Translations under genes and position numbers: made by a program
DNA from: BD2-11 sp965221785
GTDB taxonomy: Bacteria > Gemmatimonadota > Gemmatimonadetes > Longimicrobiales > Gaopeijiaceae
NCBI GenBank assembly: GCA_965221785.1
Contig: CBDCSR010000003.1
Coordinates: forward strand, 1,054,001-1,118,000
Direction: 5' to 3'
DNA: 64,000 bases
Shown: piece after piece, positions 44,734-54,500 of the stretch
Position numbering within the stretch: the first letter of the stretch is position 1
How the letters are laid out: each line of letters begins with the position of its first letter
Notes under the pieces: generated by a model
Told to the model about the DNA's origin: nothing
The model's database searches: none
Seen by the model: the letters and a program-made list of their open reading frames with translations, nothing else

Positions 44734-47700
44734 ATGAACACGTTCCCCGGCATGACGCGCAACTCACTCTTCCTCGTGGCGGCCATGCTCGGTCTCGCGA
44801 GCGCGGCCGCTGCGCAACAGATCGCCCTCGAAGCCTACCAGCAGCTCCGGTATCGGCATATCGGGCCGATGGGCAACCGCCTCGCGGCGGTGGCCGGGGT
44901 TGCCGGAGATCCCCTGACCTACTACGCCGGCGCCGCCTCGGGCGGTATCTGGAAGACCGACGACGCGGGAGAACACTGGGAGCCCGTCTTCGACGACCAG
45001 ACGGATCATTCGGTCGGGGCGCTTGCGGTGGCGCCGTCCGACCCGGCGATCGTGTGGGCGGGCACCGGCGAACCGCACATTCGCTCGAACGTCTCGCTCG
45101 GTACCGGCGTCTACAAGTCCACGGACGCGGGCAGGAGCTGGCGCCACATGGGGCTCGGCGAGGGAGGCCCGACGCGCATGTCGCGCATCGTCGTCCATCC
45201 CCAGGACCCGGACATCGTATACGTGGGAGCGCTGGGCCACGCTCACGGGCCGCAGCAGGCGCGCGGTGTCTTCCGCACCACGGACGGCGGCGAGAGCTGG
45301 GAGCATGTTCTCTTCGTGGACGAGAACACGGGTGCGTCGAGCATCGAGATGGACCCCTCCAACCCACGCCGGCTCTTCGCCGGGATGTGGACTGTGGAAG
45401 TGCACACCTGGGGACGGGAGAGCGGGGGAGAGGGCAGCGGCATCTACCTGTCCGAAGACGGCGGGGACAGCTGGAGGAAGCTCGAGGGCAACGGGCTGCC
45501 GCTGCTGCCGGTCGGCAAGACCGACCTCTGTCTTACCCCGGCCGATCCCAACCGGGTCTACGCGCTGATCGAGACCGGCGACGGGGTGCCCTGGCACGGG
45601 CGCGAGACCGAGAGCGGGGAGTTCTGGCGTTCGCTCGACGGGGGCTCGACGTGGGAGCTGATGAACCACTCCCGCGACCTGGGTGGCCGCACGGCCTACT
45701 ACAACAACTGTTTCGTCAGCCCGGACGACCCCGACGAGGTGTACTTCCAGACCTCGGGGCTGTCCCGCTCGCTGGACGGGGGCGCAACCTACGTCAACCA
45801 CCAGGGCCGGCAGCGGCCGGGCGGCGACTTCCACGACATGTGGATCGATCCGGTGGATGGGAACCGCATGATCGTCGCGAACGACCAGAACGTCTCGGTC
45901 TCCATGAACCGGGGCATGTCGTGGCACGCCACGGAGTTGCCCATCGGCCAGATGTACCACGTGACTGTCGACAACGCGATCCCGTACAACGTTCTCGGCA
46001 ACCGGCAGGACGGGCCCTCCTTCCGTGGACCCAGCAACAGCCGCACCGGGGGTTTCGGGGGCATCGGCGGACCGATTTCGCGGTCGGAGTGGGTAACCGT
46101 GGGCGGAGGCGAGAGCGGATTCGCGACCCCCGATCCGGAGGATCCGAACATCGTGTGGTCGAGTGCGTCGGGCTCCGGCGCCCGGGGCGGCGTGGTGGTG
46201 CGCTGGGACGCCCGCAACCGCCAGTTCCGGGACGTCGAGGTGTGGCCCGAGCTGGCCAGCGGCCACCCGGCCAGCGGGGTGCGCTTCCGCTTCCAGTGGA
46301 CCTTCCCCCTGCACGTCTCCTCGCACGACCGCAACACCGTGTTCGTTACCAGCCAGCACGTGCATCGGACCACCGACGGCGGCCAGAGCTGGGAGATCAT
46401 CAGCCCCGACCTGACCACCAACGACGAGTCCCGAATGGGGATCTCCGGCGGCCTCACGCCGGACAACATCGGGGTCGAGTTCTGCTGCGTGATCTACGCC
46501 TTCGCCGAGTCCCCCCTCGACGCGAACGTGATGTGGGCCGGGTCCAACGACGGGCTCGTGCACGTCACGCGCGACGGGGGCGGGACATGGAGCAACGTTA
46601 CCGGCAACATCCCCAACCTGCCGCCCGACGGCGTCGTGCGCGGCATACACGCGTCGGCCTACGAAACGGGGAAGGCCTATTTCGCGATCGAGCATCACCA
46701 GCAGGGCAACTTCGAGCCCCACGTGTACCGCACCGAAGACTACGGCGAGAGCTTCGACAAGATCGTCGAGGGTATCGCGGACAGCCCGCTCAGCTACACG
46801 CGCGACATCCATGAGGACCCGGTGCGACCAGGGCTCCTGTATCTCGGCACCGAGAACATCCTCTACGTCTCGTTCGACGACGGGGACAACTGGCAGCCGC
46901 TGATGAACAACATGCCCGTTTCGCCCATGTACGGGATCGAGGTGCAGAAGCACTTCAACGACCTGGTGGTGGGGACCTACGGGCGCGGCTTCTGGATCCT
47001 GGACGACATCACGCCGCTGCAGCAGTTGAGCGCCGAGGTTGCGGAGTCGGGCGCACACCTGTTCGCGCCGCGCGACGCCTACCGCTTCCGCGCCATCACG
47101 GCCGCGCGCTCCATGCCCAACGACCAGTCCGACGGCGACAATCCAACTTACGGCGCTGCGATCAACTACTGGCTTGGCGAAGGCAGCGCGGGCGGGGCCA
47201 CGATCCACATCGCCGATGCGGCCGGAAACCCGGTCCGTTCGCTCGAGGGTCCGGGGGAGGCGGGGATCAACCGGGTCTGGTGGGATCTGCGGGACGAGCC
47301 GTCACCGGAGATCGTGTTCCGGACCAGGCCGCTCTACGCGGACTGGGTGGACCTGGGCGACGACCGTACGCGCTCCGGCGGACAGGGGCTGTCGATGCTG
47401 ATGCCGCCGGGTACATACACCGTCACCCTCGAGGTAGACGGACAGCCCAGCCAGTCACAGGAGCTGCGCGTGCACAAGGATCCCAATTCCAGCGGGACCG
47501 AAGCCGACATCCGGGCGCAACTGGCGATGTTCGCGGACATCCGGACCGACTACGCGGAGGTGACGTCGATGGTGAACCGCATCGAATGGGTGCGGCGCCA
47601 GCTCTACGACCTCCAGGCCGTGCTGGAGGACCGGGGCGGGGCGGACGAGATCCTCGCGGCGGCGACCGAGCTGGACGACAACCTCATCGCAGTCGAGGAC

Positions 47701-47967
47701 AACCTGGTGCGCCTCATCACCACGGGCACCGGGCAGGACGGGGTGCGCTGGGCGCCCAAGCTGGCCGAGGAACTGCGCTACCTGGCCGGGAACATCATGA
47801 ACGGGGATTTCTCCCCGACGGATCAGGCGGGCGAGGTCCAGCGGCTGCTGAACCAGGAGGTCGTGGAGTATCGGACGCAGGTGGACGAGCTGTTCGAGGG
47901 GGAGATCGCGGACTTCAACCGCCGCCTGCTGGCGAGCAACCTGTCACCGTTGATTTCCGACGGGTGA
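44734..47967 (+). CDS. Secreted BNR-repeat/sortilin (VPS10)-like propeller protein
   Basis: A 1077-residue exported protein. I use the second of two close ATGs (44734) because GAGGAG sits six bases upstream. After the signal (AAAAQ), tandem Asp-box/BNR motifs form one or two beta-propellers: KTDDAGEHWE, STDAGRSWRH, TTDGGESWEH, SEDGGDSWRK, SLDGGSTWEL, TTDGGQSWEI and TRDGGGTWSN. A beta domain (GTYTVTLEVDGQPSQSQELRV) and a helical C-terminus follow. The family is usually annotated as glycosyl hydrolase or sortilin-like; many members lack catalytic residues and the reaction is unknown. No type IX sorting domain is visible. Confidence 0.85.
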   Translation: MNTFPGMTRNSLFLVAAMLGLASAAAAQQIALEAYQQLRYRHIGPMGNRLAAVAGVAGDPLTYYAGAASGGIWKTDDAGEHWEPVFDDQTDHSVGALAVAPSDPAIVWAGTGEPHIRSNVSLGTGVYKSTDAGRSWRHMGLGEGGPTRMSRIVVHPQDPDIVYVGALGHAHGPQQARGVFRTTDGGESWEHVLFVDENTGASSIEMDPSNPRRLFAGMWTVEVHTWGRESGGEGSGIYLSEDGGDSWRKLEGNGLPLLPVGKTDLCLTPADPNRVYALIETGDGVPWHGRETESGEFWRSLDGGSTWELMNHSRDLGGRTAYYNNCFVSPDDPDEVYFQTSGLSRSLDGGATYVNHQGRQRPGGDFHDMWIDPVDGNRMIVANDQNVSVSMNRGMSWHATELPIGQMYHVTVDNAIPYNVLGNRQDGPSFRGPSNSRTGGFGGIGGPISRSEWVTVGGGESGFATPDPEDPNIVWSSASGSGARGGVVVRWDARNRQFRDVEVWPELASGHPASGVRFRFQWTFPLHVSSHDRNTVFVTSQHVHRTTDGGQSWEIISPDLTTNDESRMGISGGLTPDNIGVEFCCVIYAFAESPLDANVMWAGSNDGLVHVTRDGGGTWSNVTGNIPNLPPDGVVRGIHASAYETGKAYFAIEHHQQGNFEPHVYRTEDYGESFDKIVEGIADSPLSYTRDIHEDPVRPGLLYLGTENILYVSFDDGDNWQPLMNNMPVSPMYGIEVQKHFNDLVVGTYGRGFWILDDITPLQQLSAEVAESGAHLFAPRDAYRFRAITAARSMPNDQSDGDNPTYGAAINYWLGEGSAGGATIHIADAAGNPVRSLEGPGEAGINRVWWDLRDEPSPEIVFRTRPLYADWVDLGDDRTRSGGQGLSMLMPPGTYTVTLEVDGQPSQSQELRVHKDPNSSGTEADIRAQLAMFADIRTDYAEVTSMVNRIEWVRRQLYDLQAVLEDRGGADEILAAATELDDNLIAVEDNLVRLITTGTGQDGVRWAPKLAEELRYLAGNIMNGDFSPTDQAGEVQRLLNQEVVEYRTQVDELFEGEIADFNRRLLASNLSPLISDG

Positions 47968-48014
47968 CAGGGCTCGAATCGGCAGCCTCTCGCTTGGACA
48001 TCACGGGCAACCCG

Positions 48015-48263
48015 TCACCCCTGATCGTCGGCCGTTGAGGTGGGCGTCGAGTCGATCGAACCGGCCGTTGACGCAGGCCGTGCTCCTGTTCGATCCATCG
48101 GTTGAAACAACGAACCACCTTCCTCTCTTCGCAGTCGCCTGAGCTCGCTCACCATCTGACGTGGCATGTTGTCCAGGATATGGCGACTGACGGCTGAGGC
48201 TGCGACAACCCAGACAATGACGGAGGAGGCCGCCAATACGATGTCCCAGGCTCTCTCGCTCAC
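48015..48263 (-). CDS. Small membrane-anchored protein, partner of the coiled-coil gene
   Basis: An 82-residue protein with one N-terminal transmembrane segment (WDIVLAASSVIVWVVAASAV) and a basic then Ser/Thr-rich tail. It starts at GTG, overlapping the TGA of the preceding gene by four bases (GTGA), so it is translationally coupled to the coiled-coil protein. The N-terminal layout mirrors its partner (SW-x-AVAMSSVI in the partner, VLAASSVIVW here), so the two may be duplicates. The function is unknown. Confidence 0.5.
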   Translation of the reverse strand: MSERAWDIVLAASSVIVWVVAASAVSRHILDNMPRQMVSELRRLRREEGGSLFQPMDRTGARPASTAGSIDSTPTSTADDQG

Positions 48264-48691
48264 CGCTGATCTCCGACAGGTGAGAGGGCGCGTATCGCCT
48301 CCAGAATCCGGCCTTGGGTTTCGTGCATCTGATTCAGTTCCGCTCGAACAGACCCGAACTCGGTTCGCATTTCGGTCCGCGTTTCAACCATCGCGGCAGT
48401 GAGACGACTCTCGAGCCGGTCGATCCGCCCGTTGACCTGCGTGTCCAGCCGATCGATGCGGTCGTTGACGTTGGTGTCGAGCCGGTCGATGCGGTCGTTG
48501 ACGTTGGTGTCCAGCCGGTCGATGCGCACTCCGACATCGTGCAACTCGTTGTCCCTGAGATCCCGCTTGAGATCGTCCGTGGCTCTGCGCGCGGTGCCCG
48601 CCGCCATGGGACGAAACAAGGCCCAGAGAGCCGCAACCCCCGCGATTACGGAGGACATCGCTACGGCGACACCCCAGGACAGTTCGGTCAC
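48260..48691 (-). CDS. Membrane-anchored coiled-coil protein with 11-residue repeats
   Basis: A 143-residue protein starting at GTG. One N-terminal transmembrane helix (AVAMSSVIAGVAALWALF) is followed by a helical region. There the 11-residue unit RIDRLDTNVND is repeated about four times with the last copies diverging, giving a right-handed (hendecad) coiled coil. The C-terminal part continues as a helix (RTEFGSVRAELNQMHETQ). Similar short proteins are common hypothetical membrane coiled coils. It is coupled to the 82-residue gene. A role in membrane-associated oligomerisation is plausible but unproven. Confidence 0.6.
   Translation of the reverse strand: MTELSWGVAVAMSSVIAGVAALWALFRPMAAGTARRATDDLKRDLRDNELHDVGVRIDRLDTNVNDRIDRLDTNVNDRIDRLDTQVNGRIDRLESRLTAAMVETRTEMRTEFGSVRAELNQMHETQGRILEAIRALSPVGDQR
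48431..48529 (-). repeat. 33-bp in-frame tandem repeat
   Basis: Three consecutive 33-base units begin at 48431, 48464 and 48497, with a partial fourth before them. They encode the RIDRLDTNVND repeats of the coiled-coil gene. The last two units are nearly identical, so copy number could vary by slippage without breaking the frame. Confidence 0.8.
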
Positions 48692-48819
48692 GTGGTCTTC
48701 CGCGAATGGAGGGTTGGCGGCTAGCGGCTGCGAGCTTCACCTGCGGCGCGAAATGCTCGACGGATGACACGACCAACATACGGTAGGCCCTTGGGCGTTT
48801 CCATGGTTGGATGAGACGT

Positions 48820-49542
48820 TCAGTTACGCGTGCGCCACGTCTCGACGATGATGACGCCGTTGGCTGCGTCGGGGTAAAGCGATGCGGCGGAGGGGCCGCG
48901 CAGCACGCGAATCCTGCGCACTTCGGTCGCGGACAGGTCTTCCAGGTACACGATATCCGCTCTCGCGCCGTCGATGTAGATGGAAGGCATGTTGCTTTGT
49001 GAGACGGAGGCGTTTCCGCGAATGCGTATCTCGCTGCGCGTGGCCCCGCCCATTGCATCCGTGCGTACCGTAAGTGACGGCACCCGCGCGGTGAGAAGTT
49101 CCAGGGCGTTGCGGGCCGAGTCCGAGTCGTCGGGGATGATCTCGGTGTAGATCCCGCCGTCCTCCACCGCCTCCTCGGTTCTGTCCGCGACAACGCGCAG
49201 CTCGTCCAGCAGGAAGGCCAGGGGAGAAAGCGGAAACTGCACGAAGCTCACGTCGTTCGCCCGGACCTCCACCTCGCCCACGATGGCGATGTAGCCGAGC
49301 TGTTCAACCCTCACGGAGATATTCCCGGGCGGCACGTCGCGCAGGGAGAAATGACCGTCCTCGTTGGAGACACCCGCAAGTTCGTGGCTTACCACCGTGA
49401 CGGTGGCGCCCACGACGGGCTCAAGAGTGACGTTGTCCACCACCTCGCCCACAATGGAGCCGCCGTCCTGGCCCAGCACCGGCGATGCAGCCGCCAGCAG
49501 GGCGACCGCTGCCGAAGAAAACGGAATCGACGGACGGCTCAT
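48820..49542 (-). CDS. Secreted carboxypeptidase-regulatory/TonB plug protein without a barrel
   Basis: A 240-residue exported protein, ATG behind AAGGAG. After the signal (SPVLGQ) comes a CarboxypepD_reg-like domain (GGSIVGEVVDNVTLEPVVGA to VQFPLSPLAFLLDEL). A complete plug-like domain follows: ALELLTARVPSLTVR, IRGNASVSQSNMPSIYIDGA, EVRRIRVLRGPSAASLYPDA and NGVIIVETW. The protein stops where a receptor barrel would begin. It lies 249 bases after SusD on the same strand and may be a free plug that occupies or regulates the SusC channel, or an independent adaptor. Confidence 0.75.
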   Translation of the reverse strand: MSRPSIPFSSAAVALLAAASPVLGQDGGSIVGEVVDNVTLEPVVGATVTVVSHELAGVSNEDGHFSLRDVPPGNISVRVEQLGYIAIVGEVEVRANDVSFVQFPLSPLAFLLDELRVVADRTEEAVEDGGIYTEIIPDDSDSARNALELLTARVPSLTVRTDAMGGATRSEIRIRGNASVSQSNMPSIYIDGARADIVYLEDLSATEVRRIRVLRGPSAASLYPDAANGVIIVETWRTRN

Positions 49543-49722
49543 CGGGTATCTCCTTCGCGCAACTTGTCGGATGCCGGCGCCGCTCCGGTGAGAGTCGACA
49601 CCGACTCCGGCTGACCAAACTCAACCCGGGGGCGGTCAACCGCGAAACCTCGAGGTTCATGGAATACCCTGCGAACCGGCGGTTCGTTTCCAGGACGGTC
49701 AGGCTTGAGGGGGTATTAACGC

Positions 49723-49762
49723 AACCGGGGGGAGGATGCCGGAGCACCCTCCCCCCCTGGTT
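49723..49762 (-). terminator. Hairpin after the second SusD gene
   Basis: A GC-rich stem of nine paired bases (49727-49735 with 49748-49756), extended by AACC/GGTT across a two-base bulge, lies about 30 bases downstream of the SusD stop on the minus strand. The following T-content is modest (GCGTTAAT). Confidence 0.5.
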
Positions 49763-49791
49763 CCGCGCCGAAAGAACGGCGTCTGTTCAGT

Positions 49792-51438
49792 CTACGGCCT
49801 GGGTACCCAGTCCCTGTAGTCCTCGGGAACGTTCTGGTTGTTGTCGTTCTCCGCCACAGGCAGCGGGAAGCACAGGTTCAGCGGGTCGGTCGGCACGTTG
49901 TACCGCGCCGCATGCGACGGTGGAATGAACTCCAACCGGTTGTACTCACCCGGCGTATCCTCGCCTCCGGGCCCGGATGAGGGCGCCACGGGCTCGGAGT
50001 TCCTCCGCCAGCGCCAACGGTCGCCGAAACGGCGGCCTTCCAGCGTCAGCTCGATGAGCCGTTCGAACTTGAGTGCGGACCACGCCTCTTCGGCGCTCAT
50101 GGCGTGGACCGGCTCCATCATCCGGTCACCGAGCATCATGTTGCCCATCGGCTCCATCATCGCGCCTTCGGTGAAGTCCTTCAACTCGTATCCGAATTGA
50201 TTGAAGTAGGCGGCCATATCGGGGTTGGCGTCCCAGTCCGTCTGCTCCGCCGGATGTAGCTTCAGGTCGAACTTGTTCGGATCGGTCATGTCGATCGGAT
50301 AGACCGGCGTGGTCGTGCGCACGTTGTTGATGAGCGCCATGGCGGCCTGCCAGTTGCCGTTGCGCAGCTCGACTTCGGCCTTGATCAGCTCCATTTCGCG
50401 ACCGTCCACCATATCGAGCTGCAAATTCTCGCGCTGCTGGGCGCGGTCGGGCTCGAAGAAGAGAAACTCCCGATTCGGGTCACGCGGCGCGATCCCCTTG
50501 AGGGGATAGAACATGGGGACCAGAGCCGTCCAGGTGGGGCGAGCCGGGTGATTCTGGGCACGGTCGGAGACGCTCAAACCCTCCCGGACCTCCCGGGACC
50601 CGTTGTCGTAACCCCAGGCCACGCGCGAGTCACCCGTCAAAAGGAAGTGCTCGCCCGCCGGAGTGCCCCAGTACGAGAGGGACTGGAAGCCCTCGGACAG
50701 GACGTGACCGTACAGTACGTAGTACTCGCCGCCGAACCCCGTATAGTTCGTCCGGAAGACGAAGTCAAACGGAACCTGGTTCGCATCGGCGGCGGCGCCG
50801 CTATAGTCGCCCTTGAACAGCTTCGCCGCTGCCCGCATGCCGATGCCCGCAGTCACGAGTGTGCTCTCGCCGGCGGAGCTGCCGATCGAGATCGCTTGAT
50901 CGAGGTGATTGATCGCGTAGTCGAAATGCGCCAGCTTGGGCTCCGGCGCGCCACCATCAACAACGAACGTGCAGGCGTTCTCGCCCAGGTATCTTGTGGC
51001 AGCACCGGCCCAGAAGTGCGCCTGAGCGATCAGGCTTGGTGATCCAGGGGTTTCGGCCTCGGGATCCGTGAATCGGCGAATCGCCTCCTCGGCGATCCAT
51101 CGACCTCGGTGGAGGGATCCCCAGTCACCGCCGGCTCCATTGTTCTCGGCGGTAAGGACGGCGATTTCCTCGACTACCTGCACGCCCGCCGCTCCTGTGT
51201 GCCCGCTCGGCATGAGATCGTGCACGATGGATCCACCCAGGAGCGCATACTGGTCGAATCCCTCCTGGACACTCCGCACCGCACCGTTCACGATCCCCTG
51301 GTACGCGCCTTCGAGGTTGAGCGTGGCGTCCTGCACCGGACCCGGGTTCGAGACCGCCAGGTCGCACGCGGCGAGAGAAAGGACACCGGCGAGCGTGCCG
51401 GTCGCCATGATTCTCTTCATGAATAGTTTCGCATTCAT
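49792..51438 (-). CDS. SusD/RagB family outer-membrane lipoprotein, second locus
   Basis: A 548-residue lipoprotein. The ATG at 51438 lies behind AAGGAGGAG and gives lipobox LSLAAC (Cys25), followed by DLAVSNPGPVQDATL. The family core includes HFWAGAATRYLGENAC, DGREMELIKAEVELRNGNWQ and LKFERLIELTLEGRRFGDRWRW, ending at YRDWVPRP. It caps the SusC encoded just upstream and differs from the first SusD mainly by insertions between the helices. Substrate unknown. Confidence 0.9.
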   Translation of the reverse strand: MNAKLFMKRIMATGTLAGVLSLAACDLAVSNPGPVQDATLNLEGAYQGIVNGAVRSVQEGFDQYALLGGSIVHDLMPSGHTGAAGVQVVEEIAVLTAENNGAGGDWGSLHRGRWIAEEAIRRFTDPEAETPGSPSLIAQAHFWAGAATRYLGENACTFVVDGGAPEPKLAHFDYAINHLDQAISIGSSAGESTLVTAGIGMRAAAKLFKGDYSGAAADANQVPFDFVFRTNYTGFGGEYYVLYGHVLSEGFQSLSYWGTPAGEHFLLTGDSRVAWGYDNGSREVREGLSVSDRAQNHPARPTWTALVPMFYPLKGIAPRDPNREFLFFEPDRAQQRENLQLDMVDGREMELIKAEVELRNGNWQAAMALINNVRTTTPVYPIDMTDPNKFDLKLHPAEQTDWDANPDMAAYFNQFGYELKDFTEGAMMEPMGNMMLGDRMMEPVHAMSAEEAWSALKFERLIELTLEGRRFGDRWRWRRNSEPVAPSSGPGGEDTPGEYNRLEFIPPSHAARYNVPTDPLNLCFPLPVAENDNNQNVPEDYRDWVPRP

Positions 51439-51555
51439 CGTCGTATACTCCTCCTTGATTCCGGAATCTTGCTTCCTTTCCTTGCGCATCCGCGTTCCCG
51501 CGGCGGTCCGGGCTCGCAACCGCCGAAGCGTGGAGCCCGGGCGCCGCTGAACGTT

Positions 51556-54500
51556 CTAGAAGATCGCGCGCAGGGAAACCGTGAAGTAGGAGACCGGTGG
51601 AAGCGTCTCATCAATACCCTTCACCAGATCGTGCCGGAACTCGCCCGACTCCGTTGTGCCGATCGAGTTCTCGTTCTGTTCGGGATGCCCCGTCACCAAG
51701 TTCTTGTGGGTCCAGAAGGCAACGTTGCGTCCAGAGACGACCAGGTCGGCGCGGCTGGCCCAGGAGGTGAGCGACGGGAGGAGGTTCGAGATCGGAATCG
51801 AAAGTGTGACGTCACGCAGTTCGGCGAAGTCCGACTCCGAAATGCCGTGCTCGTTGGTGGCCAGACCGAAGCACTGTGCCACTTCCCAGGCGTACATGTC
51901 GGCGGGACGGGTTGCGGGCGCCTGGGGGGGCGGAGCCTCTCCATACTCGCCGCCGTTCGTCCAGCTGGGATCCACCTTGCGGTACGCATCGTAGCACTTC
52001 GGGTGAGAGATGGTGCGCCAGGTCGCGCCGGTCTCGAAGTAGTTGGAGATCCATCCTCCTCGCAGGTACTCGCCGCGGGCGGAGAGATTCAACCCGCCCG
52101 GAAGGTCGAAGGACATGCTCCCCGTGAACATGTAGGGTGGATTCGCGGGACCGTAAACGGTGCGGCCGTCTGAATAAATCGGATCCGCCAACTCGTTGTG
52201 GTTCGTGACGCGCTGGCCGTAGATCACCGGCACGGGCTCATCCTCGATGACCCAGCCATACTCGCCGACGTAGAACAGCGCCGCATCGCCGAGTTCCAAC
52301 ACCTTGCTGTGGTTGGTGGCGAGTCCCAATCCGAGGTCCCAACGCAGGGAACGGGTGTCGAGAAGGGTCGTGTTGGTCTGGATTTCGATTCCCTTGTTCT
52401 CGAACTCACCGACGTTCTGGAGCTGGGAGCCCCAGCCACCTTCGCTCTGAGGGCTCGCCACGCGGAAGAGAGCGTCGGTGGTGGTCTGGTGATAGTACGT
52501 GACTTCGGCGTTGAAGCGTCCGTTCAACCACGCGCCGTCCATCCCGAACTCGTACTCGATGGTCCTCTCGGGGCCAAGCGCGTCGTTGCCGCGGTTGGAA
52601 GGGAAGTAAGCCTGGCCGCCCGGTCCCATCCCGACGGGACTCCACGTTCGCACCTTGTCGAAGGCGCCGGGCGCCCGGCCCGCGAGGCCATAGGCGCCGC
52701 GGAGCTTCACCTGGCCGAACGCTTCGGGCCAGAACTCCTCATCGGAGATTACGTAGGAGCCGCTGATCTTCGGGTAGACGTCGAAGCGGAAATCATCGCC
52801 GAGGAGCGCGAAACCGACTTGCTCACCGAAGGCGCTGTTGCCATCAACGCGAGCGCCGACCGTCAGGAAGTACTTGTCGGAGATGCCGATCTGGTCCTGC
52901 ATGAAGAAGCCGCCCGTGATCACGCGGAGGCGGTTGTGGTCGACGTCCTGCCTCGTTGCACCGGTCTGCAGGGTGAAATCGCCGGGGCCCGGGTAGTGGC
53001 GAACCACGTACTCGGAGTTCTCGATCTCGTTCTCGACGCCCTGTGCGCCGAACGACAGGGTGCTGCGGATGTTGCTGGCCAGGTCGAAGCCCCACGTCCC
53101 GATGTAGTCGAAGCTGACCACGGTGTTCTGGGACATGCCGCGGCGCTGCTCGCCGCCCTGGATGTAATCGGAGAAATCGCCGTAGCGACCGATGGGACAG
53201 AGCCAGCAGTGCTGCTGATCGTTGAAATGGTCGTCCTGGGAGTAGTCGTAGCCGAGCGTGAGACGGTGGGTGAAATCGGCGCCCGGCGTGTAGTTGACCG
53301 TAAGGCCGCTGACCGCGCGCGTGATCTGGTTCCTGTAGTCCTCGCTCAACAGGAGGCTGAGCGTCTCATAGTCGCGCCCGGTATTCGAGAAGCCGGGCAT
53401 GTAGCTCCTGGGCCCCCGGATGGCAGTCATCATGATGGAGGTAACCGAGTTCCCCATCTGCGCCTGCGTCAAGTCCGTGCGCGTCAACGTGTTGTTGAAC
53501 TGAACCAGTACGTCCTCATGGGGACGGAACGTCGTGTTCGCGCGGAGGTTCAGCTTCTGTTCGCTGTCCGTCTCCACCGCTCCGAGATTGTCGTTCCAGG
53601 CGGCCGACACGAAGTATCCGACGTCGCCGGTGCCGCCCCGGACCTGCATGGAATAGCGCTGGCGGTGGCCGTTCCGGAAGACCGGATGGAGGAACATGTG
53701 GGGCACTTCGTTAGTGCCGAAAGGACGGAAGTAGGAGTATCCCTGCTGCACTTCCGCGGTCCACTGCGGAGCGCCCTGGCCGCCCTGCTTGGTGAAGATC
53801 TGGATGACGCCGGCGGCCGCCTCGGTACCGTACAACGTGGTCGCCGCGGGACCCTTAATGACCTCGATGCGGTCGATGTCGTCCGGGTTGATGTCGGCGA
53901 GGGGGCTGTAAGGGTCCTCCGCTCCGTTCTCGCTGGAGGTAGGCTCGCTCTTGGCGCGCATGCCGTCGATGTAGATGATCGGCTGGTTGCTGAGCGCGGT
54001 GCTCACGTTCCCGCGCAGGCGGATGTCGACCCCGGAGCCGGAGTTGCCCGAACCAAACTGAATGCGGGCGCCCGGGACGCGGGCCTGGAGCAGGGCTCCG
54101 ACATCGTTCACCGGCTCCGCGACCTCGGCGATGTTGATCTGCTCGATCGCGTTGCCGACCTCGCGGCGGCGGGCCTGGCCCGCCGTCCCGGTGACGACGA
54201 TCTCGTCGAAGTCGATGACTTCTTCATTCAGTCCGAAGTCGGCGGTCGTCGCCTGATCGTCGGCGACGGTCACTTCCTGCGACGCGGCGGTGTAGCCGAT
54301 GAGTTCGACACGCAGCGTGTGGGTGCCGGCCGGGACGTTGATGATGAGATACCGTCCGGAGGCGTTGGTGAGGCCGCCGAGGCCGGTGCCGTCGATGAAC
54401 ACCTGGGCCGCGGACAGCGGACGACCGGAGCCGGCGTCGGTCACCAGTCCGGTCAGCGAACCCACGATCGGAGTGGCTTCCGTCACGCGGATTCCCAGGG

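Noticed and set aside
48431..48529. Possible CRISPR-like array
   Set aside because: The 33-base units are adjacent without spacers and encode an in-frame coiled-coil repeat.
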